Positions 8,223 to 16,900 of a stretch of DNA of 18,462 nucleotides are shown piece after piece. The DNA lies in contig SGPM01000443.1 of assembly GCA_004802725.1 (NCBI GenBank), positions 1 through 18,462 of the forward strand, written 5' to 3'. A program made the translations under genes and the position numbers. The DNA comes from Antrodiella citrinella (lineage: Eukaryota; Basidiomycota; Agaricomycetes; Polyporales; Steccherinaceae). Under the pieces are notes generated by a model. It saw only the letters and a list, made by a program, of their open reading frames with translations, searched no databases and was not told the origin of the DNA. Within the stretch, counting starts at the first letter, position 1. The number at the start of each line of letters is the position of its first letter.

Positions 8223-8541
8223 CCCTCCCACTTACAAAAGGTGGGGTGGTCAACCCTCCCACCTACAAAAGGTGGAGGGTTCAACCCTTCCTTATTTCTA
8301 TCACATCCCACACCACCCCACCACCTGTTATAAGTGGAAGGGTCAAGCCTTCCTAACCCTCCCACTTACAAAAGGTGGGGTGGTCAACCCTTCCTAACCC
8401 TCCCACCTACAAAAGGTGGAGGGGTTAAGCCTTCTTTATTTTTATCACATCCCACACCACCCCACCACCTGTCATAAGTGGAAGGGTCAAGCCTTCCTCA
8501 CCCTCCCACCTACAAAAGGTGGAGGGGCCAAGCCTTCCAAC
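8223..8541. repeat. Higher-order tandem array of hairpin units
   Basis: The core CCCTCCCAC(C/T)TACAAAAGG begins at 8223, 8254, 8357, 8398 and 8501. Each core plus the following GGTGGRGGG is an imperfect inverted repeat (for example CCTCCCACCT, short loop, AGGTGGAGGG with a one-base bulge), so every copy can fold. Cores alternate with a linker TCACATCCCACACCACCCCA at 8301 and about 8445, giving a higher-order unit of about 134-144 bp present a little over twice. Linkers also contain ATAAGTGGAAGGGTCAAGCC, a degenerate form of the same arm. The array lies between the KDZ transposase gene and the truncated gene at 7715-8185. Confidence 0.85.
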
Positions 8542-8652
8542 CATCCAATGACCATGATGGAAAACATACTGGATTGTCTCAATATCTTATCTGACATATG
8601 CACACAGTTCAGGCATGTACTTGACACATATCACATTCAGTACTTAAGTATA

Positions 8653-11600
8653 CTACTCACGAGCTCTCTTCCTAGATATAGTAGCAGTATCATCCCACCA
8701 ACTTTCCGCTGATAGTATGCTTCCGTTTGTCTCTGCCTGCTCCCCATCTTCTTCTTGCTCCCCGTACTCCTCTTGCTCCCCAATTATCTCGAGCTCCTCC
8801 ATCACGTTAGCATCCTCTTCTGCACCCTCATAGTAGTTCTCGTCTTCTTCTTCTACATCCTCCCGCGTGACCACCGGCATCCCATCTATGTCCTCTACAT
8901 CCTCTTCCACCAATGGCATCACCTCCGATGCCACCTCTGGTACTCGCTCCTCCTCAACATGTACAGGATGCTTACTTAGTGTGTTCGCCATGTATGAGGC
9001 CTTTCGCCGATCTTTTTCCATCTGCCAACTCGGCCCCCAGCTCTTGTCCATCGTGTACGCAGACTCAATCCTCATCAACTTCGGCCGCCACTCCACAAGC
9101 ACGTCTAGCAACCTTGTCTCGCACTGCTGCAGTTGATANGCGGTAGGATCATCGGAAGCTATAAGACATCATTAGTAAATTAGTAAACTGCTGCAGATCA
9201 GTGCCAAACCACGTACACTGTTTCTTTGCGTGTTGCAGAGCCTTCCACTCTGCCATGAACCACTCCTGCAGTGCACAGCGCTCCCATCGCAACCTTTCTA
9301 ATTCCTCCTCACACCTATCCAACTCCAACAGATATCGAATCCCCTCCCGTACCTGCTCGTCACCCAACCAGCGCGGTACCTCCTCACTTATGTCATCATC
9401 GAGACCCAGGTTATGCCATATACCGTGGTCTACGTCCATCTTGAACAAGCCCTTCACATCAATCGCTAGCGGCGCAACTGCGTTTGCGGGAGCATTGCCC
9501 TTCGCAATTTGATCTCTCATTGTCCCGCAGAAACTGTTGTATTTCCGCGCCCAGGACGTGAGAGTGCCTTGCCGCTTCGTCAAAGCCGCACCTATATGTT
9601 TCTCTAGGTTTTGTTCTGTGTTGTGAACTATTAGTGAACGAACTTCGATGTTGAAGTACTTGCGTACCGTTACTAGCAGCGCGAAAGCTTCGTTCGAGCC
9701 GATCCATCTCGAATTTTCTGTCTCGCATCTTCCGACGAATCCGCATGAGCAGTGCCGATGCCTTGACGCGGCATTTCACGAACTCGTTCTTCTTCATCGC
9801 CTCCAGATTGACCTTGTCCTGAACGCCCAAGCTACTCATTGCACCGTCCTGACGATGTTGAAAGCCACGAAGCGTGGCGGAAAGTACCTCACGCTGAGCT
9901 TCGATTGTGGACAACACGTCCAGGCTTGTCGTGTCTGTCGCCTTCGTCGCCAGGGCCAAAAGCTCCTCTGTCACCTTATCGATAGTCCGTTGTAGCTGCA
10001 GGACGAGATCTATGGTCTTCTTTGCGAGGTTCTGGTCCTGCCCTACACCACAAATGAGCTACATCGCAAGATCTACTAATGAGGAACTTACGAGGCAAAG
10101 GTTTCGTTTGCGCTTCTACTTGTTTCTGAAATTCCGCTCGCAGCTCGTCGTCTGTTACGACGGCACGGTACTTTATGCGCAGTTTCTCGCGATTCTCCTG
10201 CATCTCCAGCCTTTTCATACGAGCTTTTCCCCACTTCTTCACTATCCATGAAGCCAGCTGGCGGAGCGATTGTTCACGATGGAAGTGGATCTGCACGTCT
10301 AGCACCATCTTGCGTTGATAGAACTGTATATATCACATAAATCATTTGTCGGAAGAACATAGACAAATTCACTTACACCGCTCACGCGCAAGCTTGCAAT
10401 CAATGGCTTCAGCATCGCCCATGTTCGCTCACAGCCTTCGCCATCCGACAATCCGAACCCACAGCATTTCCGAGGGTGATTGATGATCTGACAAGCCCAT
10501 TCGTGGCCGTACGCATGAAATACTGCGAGCGCAAAGATGAAGCGGCTCAGGTCCTCTCCCAAAAAACCGAACTTCCTGCAACTGCGCTCCAGCTGACAAG
10601 CGATGTCGTAGAGCAGTCCGATCTTTGCTCTCCGCGGTAGATGTTTGAGGAGCTCGATGATCAAAGCTAGGGCGTAATGCTGCTTCTCCCCTGCAGAGGT
10701 CATGTTGATCAGCCAGATGACTCGATCGTGGCGACAGACCATTCCCATGAGACCTGTGTCTGCGAAATATTTTGTGCTNGCCTTCACCCGCTTCTCGTCC
10801 GCCGCCTTGAATGATTCATGACAACTGTCCAACACCGAGTTCGGTATCTTCATGCCGTCCTCAACCTTATCCTCAGGGCTAGCATGCCCTTCTTGCGTCT
10901 CCTTCTTTGGCTCCTTCTTTGCCTTCGTCGGACGGAGCTTCTCGACCAGCCGCTCAGCTTCTTCCAGGGCTTCGTCCGGCAAAAAGCAAGAGTCTGGGTG
11001 CACACGGCGTGCGTCATGCTNTCCGTCTGCGGTTCGCCGCCTCTTCTGTGTAAAACATCCATCAAGCATAGCGATCACCTCAGGACTAGGGGCAATCAAA
11101 GTTAATATACATCGCCTCGCAGATGTTCAAATCCCACATACGCTTTAAAGTCGGCGTTCGCCATCTTCTGAAATATGTTAGGGGCGAAGCAAGCGGGGCA
11201 CGCCTTCTGGAGATACAACGACGGGTCTTGCGGATCGGAATCCTCAGCTGCCTTCGGAGCCGACTCTCCTGCCTTCGGAGCGGACTCTGTCGGCTTGGAA
11301 GTGGACTCGGACACACTCGACGGGACCGGCAGCGACGACGGAGGAAACAGCTCCAATCTCTCCGACGAATGACCATGTTCATCCGTTGACGTTGAATTTG
11401 GTGCTGCAGGAACATCCTGGACTGGCAATGTTGGCACAGGATCAAGCACATCCGCCACAATGGGACTGTGCGCGGAGGTTTGCGGCTCTGTAGAAGGAAT
11501 TGAATATCAAGGTAACACTATTCAACGCACTTCGTCCACTCACTTGGGGTGTCTCTCATCACCAAACGAGCAGCATCCATGAGCCTNGCGATCTTAGCGT

Positions 11601-12640
11601 CCGCTGCGTTCACCAGGACTGTGTACCATTGGAGCGACTTCCCAAACCTTTGTCGCAAAGTGTCCTGTTATACGACATTAAGTTTCACATCTACCGGAAC
11701 AATCAAGAACACACCTTCCAATCCAGCTTGAACGACCGCTTGGCGAGAGAAACTTCAAGTGCGCCACACCATGCAGTCACGTTTGGCGCAGCGCGCACGA
11801 ATAGTGCACGCACAAAATCCAACATTCCTATGTCTATGGCCAGACTCGGGTAGACTGGACTGCAGGGGAAAAGCCCTCTTCGCAGGAGCTGCAATGGAGC
11901 CGGTGAACAGGTGCAGATTCGAAGAACAACTTCTACAATGCCTGTAACGTGTGTCAATAACTTTAGATAGGTATGAGAAGGAGCTGAGATTACTCACGAT
12001 CGAAGTACACACACATCACGGTCAACCGTCTACTCGCACTGTCGCAAGTACACAGCTCTTCGGTACTCGCACGTTCCCTCAGAGACGTTGTCTCTTGAAC
12101 CAGTGCCAGATAAGGATCGACAAGACCAGGGATGATCTGGTCCCAGACTTTCCATTGCCTCTCCTTCTTCACGCGGCTCTCTGATTTCATCTCGGTCTTG
12201 TTCAGATAGACAGTCTGCGAGACGGCAAAGACATCCTCGGTTTGATGGAGCACACCTTCGTTCTCCTGAGGGAGGATGACTTCACTTTCCTGCCCCTCGC
12301 GCATGCCGACATCTCCTCCCAACGTGGACCGTGGTTGGTCAGCCGGTGACACCATCACGGGCTTTGCATGAACCCTCTCATTGCTCCAAACGAAGTCGCC
12401 TCTTGGGGTTGTCAAGTCTGGCACTGGCGTTGCCTTTTTCCTCCCTTTGCGCGATCCTTTCGGAGCCCTCCAGCGAGGGACATCCTCGACACGAATGAGC
12501 TGAGTAGGAATCGGTCTGGTGCCAGCAAGAACAGCGGGAGGTGTAGACGAGGATGCAGAGGGGCCTGCATCGGTAGAGGCAGGTACGCGCAACTTTGCTT
12601 TCTTCTTTCCACCGTTGAGGATCTTCATGAAGTTCGCCAT
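8653..12640 (-). CDS. KDZ-superfamily transposase with CxC1-type cysteine cluster, apparently intact
   Basis: Nine exons join in frame: 12640-11998, 11941-11715, 11664-11544, 11487-11142, 11085-10377, 10323-10092, 10042-9668, 9615-9217 and 9158-8653. The CDS is 3558 nt, 1185 aa; introns are 49-58 nt and start GT and end AG. Order in the protein: a low-complexity N-terminus with a basic patch (GSRKGRKKAT); a CxC1-type cysteine cluster at about 170-330 (LCTCDS, RICTCSPAPLQLLRRGLFPC); CPACF near 425-435; the KDZ catalytic core with Asp454 (MLDGCFTQKRR), Asp606 (LLYDIACQLER) and Glu665 or nearby (GLSDGEGCERTW); long charged helical, probably coiled-coil segments (about 690-1030); and a very acidic tail. 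KDZ proteins are DDE cut-and-paste transposases widespread in basidiomycetes. The presumed triad is present and no stop or frameshift is visible, so activity is possible. Single Ns fall in exons 3, 5 (two) and 9. Gene B lies upstream in the same direction. Confidence 0.93.
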
Positions 12641-12713
12641 GCTGACATGTAGAAAAGAGGAGGTGAGTAGAAAGAGATGCAGAAAGGGCCCCCGCTACAT
12701 CAACATGTCAGCA
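12640..12713. repeat. 11-bp inverted repeat at the transposase start codon
   Basis: TGCTGACATGT (12640-12650) and ACATGTCAGCA (12703-12713) are exact reverse complements, 52 nt apart. The first arm begins on the first base of the KDZ start codon, so in the mRNA leader it could base-pair and hide the initiator ATG. It could equally be a binding dyad in the promoter or leader. Only sequence evidence is available. Confidence 0.7.
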
Positions 12714-12996
12714 AAGATATAATGTGCACCAAGGACAAATTGCGTACCTTGTGCCATTTTGCATACGGGCCGAAAACTGCTAATTTCTAAAGATACACAA
12801 TGACGAAGTCCGACATCGAGTCAATTTCAAAGTCGACAGATTTCAAGATCGCGCATCATCAGCAATACGATCACGAAGCACATCTACGATAGTGATTGTA
12901 CAATTTACCAAAAATACACAATATTTACAACATAATGATACACAAGATGCAAGAAGGAAGTGAACTACCATGCAAGAAATTGTCCACGAAGACGCA
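12641..12996. other. Spacer between gene B and the KDZ transposase
   Basis: This 356-bp spacer separates the stop of gene B from the start of the transposase gene, both on the minus strand. It is AT-rich around 12860-12960 (AATTTACC, AATACACAATATTTACAAC), as expected for a combined 3' flank and promoter. Apart from the 11-bp inverted repeat I see no clear TATA box, gene or element terminus. Confidence 0.5.
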
Positions 12997-15966
12997 TCAC
13001 TCTAATTGACCATTGTCCATAGCATGCAAGCCCTCGAAAGAATTTGGAATGGCACAGCCAGCAGCCGTTGGCTGGAGAGAAGATGGCATGCACAGGGGGA
13101 TAGTAGGCAGACGACCGAGGACCAAATGAGCTGAGCNAATGTAAAACGTGAATATGGCGACGTCCTGCGAAGTGTCCACTTTNTCCGGAGAGGTGGCAAG
13201 CAGCCGCTGCATTGGATGCATGTCACTCCAGTCAAGAGACGGCCACACAGTCATAATACGGGCAAAGCGAGCTAGAGCCTGATTTCGCACGTTGTCTTGT
13301 TCGCTAGACAAAAGATCTTCGTCCACCTTGTACGTCCAGGGAGGAACCACCCAGCCTTCTTTCGACCAAACGTTGGCCACCAGATGCGTGCGTTCCCAAG
13401 CTCCATCGGGTTGATTGTAAATGCTCGAGCACAGCGCTCGATCAACTTGCATGAACTCCAAACGAAAGCTGACCAAAGCCAGTTCCCAAGCTATCTCACC
13501 CCAGACGTTGCCCTTCCCGTTCAGCTGCTCCGCAGTGTACTTGCAGCCACCCCACTTATGTGCAGTGGTCTCCGAATGAGGAGGAAATCCTGCGTGTACG
13601 CCGAAACGTACATTGATGTCCACTCTCGTCTCGAGACGCTTCTCAACTTTGCGATCATTGTGATTATTGTCGATACGTCTCCGTTTGGACGGCTTCTCTC
13701 CCTCAACACGATTGCGCGCCTGCATCGGTTGAGGGCGAAGAGGAAGAAGAGCGATCTCTTCGGCTGAAGCCAGAGGACGGCACTTCGAAGGATCCAGATC
13801 CACCAGCTGGTAATAATTCCCGTCCAGGGCTATCCTCCACTCTTCCCTCGTCATCAACACACGGCCTTGCTGCGCCCCATGCTCGATTTGGCGCAAGCAC
13901 CAGCGCCGAATTCGCAGCCAATTATGAAGCATGCGACAGGCTGTATGGCTGTTGGACGCATACCGATAGAACATGTGAGGCGACGGGATTGCGTACAAGA
14001 GCCGTTCCTCAGCATGATCCACAAAATCACACTGTCGCAGAGCAGTGCCCCAGCCGGCTGCCTCCGTTGGCACCCACTCTGCCCTTTCGACAGGCTGATT
14101 TGCCCGCCTTCCAGAATCGCCGGCAACACGTCGTTGAGATGATTGGTACGACTCGCCAGCAGCAGTCAGCCTCGACAAACTAGCGGCCAGAGGGTGGGAT
14201 AAGAGAGCATTGGGACGAGGTGGAAGGGACAATTGGAGGTACGAAGGTCCGGGAATAGGTGCAACAGAGGGTCCGGCAACGGGAGCGGAGGATGGGCCCA
14301 TCGGTGACGAATCGACCGGAAATGAAGGAGAGGACAATCCGGATTCCACACGAGAAGAACCTAAACATAACATCAATCACTCGTGCCAATTCTGTCATAA
14401 AAGTAATGTGCGAATACATACCTGGTTGAGATAACGATGGATCATCATTAGATGGAACATCGACATGAGCTACGAAGCGTAAACCACATGAGGACATCAC
14501 TCAAAATGAGCGCGTACTTGTTACATACCTGGCACAGCGTCCTCCTCCCTTTCTATCATGCTGTCGATAACTGCAATTGCCTCCCCTACATTTGCGATAT
14601 GCCCGAACACTTTGTCCGGTATGAGGCTCATGGGAAGTGATGGCGCACCAGCGTTGAGATCGAAGGAACGCTCTACGGTGTTTCGGAACAGGGCCGTTGC
14701 CACAGTAGGATCGTACCTGGAGGTCGCATGGATCAGAGCGTGATTAGAAATGCTCATCTTCTCCAGCTTCTCAATGAGGCTCGATAGCAACGGATCGTCG
14801 TCTTCAGCCTCACGAAGCCAGGCAGGGGCATTGAGATTGTGTTCACCAAGGCGCATGACCGTTGTCGTGCTGAATGCCATCCGCACAGGGACGAATGGAG
14901 TGCTACGGACGACCACCGTCCACTTCATGAAAGATCTTGCGGGCCGAATGGACCAGACGGGCACCCCAATGCGATACATCTCACGCACAACGGAATCGTT
15001 GTCGGAAAAGACCCCTCGTAGAGGCAGCGGATTGAACCTGAAGTCTCCACTTGCGTCCAGTAGTCTTGGCCACAGGACGTCGGCGTAAACCACCCAACCT
15101 CGAAGTGCCAGAAGCATCCGCTGAAATTCGCGGAACATCAGCATTGTCTCGAATGGAGTCATGTCGCCGGCGAAAAGCTTCATGAAGGACTGCCGCATTC
15201 GAGTTTGCAGCTTCTCACACTGAGTATGCCTTTCCTGTGCTGCACGCCGCTCCCGCTCCCGCTGCTCATCCACCTCCAGCTTCCTCAGCTGACCGGCTAC
15301 CTTCGTCGCACTCTTTTCGACGAAGGCAACAACTTCCAAGAGAGCGGCCTGCATCCTATTCAAGACGACCTCTTGCAAGCGGCCGTATATCCCGGTGGGA
15401 AACACAGCACTCGTCTCAAAATGACGCTGACGGATGTGAAACCACGGGGCGTTGACATCCTTGAACTGGGGCAAGACATTCGAAGAGTCGACAAGGAAGA
15501 AGGACTGGTGCTTGAACAGCAGGAGATCAGGATTGCCCGGAGCAGCACACGCAAAAGAGCACTTCTCGTCATACTCCTGCGGCCACTTGAAAAACTCCAA
15601 CGAAGCCAGCATTCCGTCCTCGTAGTATTGCACCTTCGAAGACCTGAGAGGGAGCTGAGGAATGAACTCGACATTGGGAGTGGAGATATAGTAGTCACTC
15701 CGCGTTGGGTGCTTCGTAAAGCGTAGGCAGTCTCCACAGTCCTTGACAGCATCGGGGGAAGGAGGGTTGCGGGCTTGGAACACTTCCCAATCACTATCAA
15801 AGACCTCCACAGCAACATCCGGTGCCTCGACGACGTTAGAGCTGCAGAATCAAGATCAATAGTAGCCGTAATCATCACCTCACTACTTAACATACCTCTT
15901 GGATGCATTGTGAGTAGATGCAGCAGAAGAACTACCCCGCGCAGATCCAGTTTTACGAGATGACAT
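12997..15966 (-). CDS. Gene B: large protein of unknown function, partner of the KDZ transposase gene
   Basis: Four exons join in frame: 15966-15896, 15841-14529, 14469-14422 and 14360-12997, with introns of 54, 59 and 61 nt (donors all GTATGT). The CDS is 2796 nt, 931 aa. The start ATG at 15966 opens MSSRKTGSARGSSSAAS, a Ser/Arg-rich leader. Visible parts: CGDC near 59-62; CAAPGNPDLLLFKHQSFFLV; a charged coiled coil at about 190-250 (KLEVDEQRERERRAAQ); FETMLMFREFQ and LRGWVVY; IGVPVW at 315-320; a Pro/Ser linker around 462-530; a basic patch GEKPSKRRRIDNN; and a C-terminal region ending GRLPTIPL. From memory this order is typical of an agaricomycete family without assigned function, but I cannot confirm that by search. 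No catalytic motif is evident; the basic patch and coiled coil fit a nuclear, oligomeric protein. Ns fall at 13137 and 13183. It precedes the transposase by 356 bp. Confidence 0.88.
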
Positions 15967-16579
15967 TCTAGTAAACGAGTTCGTAAACCATGATCTGCGT
16001 AATATTTCGACACGTACTTGGTTTGGTGACGGGTACAGAGTTCACACTAGATTTCCAGCTCGATGTCAGTATGTAGACAAGAATCAGACTCGGCGAAACA
16101 CATACATTTCAAACGGACAGGCAGATTATACCACAATGGACGGTGCGATGGTGTTGACGAAATGTCTAGGATACGGTCAGCATGAATGCGCACAGAGCAA
16201 CAGAGCTCTGCATCACGTACTTCAAGAAGTATCACGAGCTGAGGAGGGATACGCACACCACAACCTGGCTCAATAGCCTGGCCTGCAGTGGCAATAGATG
16301 GAGATGCACAACACCAAGCTCAATAGCTCGGACGATGTGATCGGAAGAGGAAGATGGAGGATGAAGGATGGAGGGGGATCAGCGCAAAGGTCGAGTTGAC
16401 GAGTTGGTGAGAGAGACAGATGAGCTGAGGTGGTGATGAGGAAGAGGAAGCGCAAGACAAGAGGCGGAGGTGATGGCCACGGATGAAACGATGGCGACGT
16501 GTCGACGAAAAAAGAGGGAACGAAAAAAGATGCGATGTTGGCGTAGGAGTATTGAACGGAGGCGGACGGATGTGATAGA
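15967..16579. other. Upstream flank of gene B, no gene seen
   Basis: The stretch presumably includes the gene B promoter and leader on the minus strand. I see no convincing coding region. From about 16270 rightward the plus strand becomes purine-rich (GATGGAGGATGAAGGATGG and similar), and the long minus-strand frame across it is low complexity (L, S, P, F). It grades into the minisatellite at 16580. Confidence 0.5.
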
Positions 16580-16686
16580 GACGATGAGCGAAAGGGATGT
16601 AGACGATGAGCGAAAGGGATGTAGACGATGAGCAGAGGGACAGAGACGATGAGTAGAGGGACGGAGGCGATGAGTAGAGGGACGGA
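16580..16686. repeat. Minisatellite, five units of 21/22 bp
   Basis: Two identical 22-bp units, GACGATGAGCGAAAGGGATG plus TA (16580-16601, 16602-16623), are followed by three 21-bp variants of GACGATGAGYAGAGGGACRG plus A (16624-16644, 16645-16665, 16666-16686; the last begins GGCG). On the minus strand it encodes a repeated VPLLI-like peptide, which I regard as a by-product of the 21-bp units. Confidence 0.9.
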
Positions 16687-16754
16687 GCGAGTGGGAACTT
16701 TGTGGTTTAGGGCAGGTCGGAAAACCCTTCGAAAACTTTCCAAAAGTTAGCGTG

Positions 16755-16850
16755 AAAAGCAAGGAAAGCAGCGGGATTCGAACCTCCGACCTCCGAAAGG
16801 ACGTAGAGCGCTCACTCCTGACACCCGCCGGGGCGGTCCCCGGCATGCCT
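16755..16850 (-). ncRNA. tRNA-like sequence: tRNA pseudogene or tRNA-derived SINE head
   Basis: The minus strand holds a perfect RNA polymerase III B box, GGTTCGAATCC (16784-16774). About 25-40 nt upstream is an A-box-like stretch around GTCAGGAGTGAGCGCTC (16823-16807). A short T run (TTTT, 16758-16755) lies 15 nt after the B box, a usual polymerase III stop. A normal cloverleaf does not form: the T stem GGAGG/CCCGC has mismatches, the variable region is short, and no acceptor stem pairs. So it is not a working tRNA gene. It fits a tRNA pseudogene or the head of a SINE. A GC hairpin (16827-16844) lies where the acceptor and D side would be. Confidence 0.5.
16827..16844. repeat. GC hairpin, 7-bp perfect stem
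   Basis: GCCGGGG and CCCCGGC flank CGGT. It adjoins the tRNA-like sequence on its 5' side (minus strand). It could be part of a SINE body or a chance GC palindrome. Confidence 0.65.
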
Positions 16851-16867
16851 TCGGCGCTGTGCCTGCG

Positions 16868-16900
16868 CGTGAGCTCATCGATGGGCACGACGAGCTCACG
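16868..16900. repeat. 9-bp perfect inverted repeat
   Basis: CGTGAGCTC and GAGCTCACG are separated by 15 nt. The arms include the 6-bp palindrome GAGCTC. No function is evident. Confidence 0.65.

Larger units (their letters stand above)
8546..16030 (-). mobile_element. Candidate KDZ element carrying gene B (termini not found)
   Basis: The KDZ transposase gene is complete and gene B sits next to it, same strand, with the same intron style and no foreign sequence between them. Together they could form one transposon with a passenger gene. I looked at both flanks (about 8546-8650 and 15967-16280) and at the inner spacer and did not find terminal inverted repeats or a target-site duplication by eye. 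The limits given here are only the outer limits of the two genes plus flank. The element might instead end at 12641-12996 and exclude gene B. Confidence 0.35.

Noticed and set aside
11086..11142. A 32-nt intron (donor GTATAT) between KDZ exons 4 and 5
   Set aside because: It also joins in frame, but a 56-nt intron with GTATGT donor and CCCTAG acceptor (11141-11086) joins in frame too, has the usual length and a TTAAC branch-like site, and gives a normal KDZ motif.
16270..16743. 157-codon minus-strand frame with hydrophobic repeated VPLLI segments, looking like membrane helices
   Set aside because: The repetition comes from the 21/22-bp minisatellite and the rest is low-complexity S/L/P/F; no domain, and the frame is not part of a spliced gene I can build.
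16755..16850. Functional tRNA gene
   Set aside because: Despite the perfect B box, the T stem has mismatches, the variable region is short, and no acceptor stem pairs.
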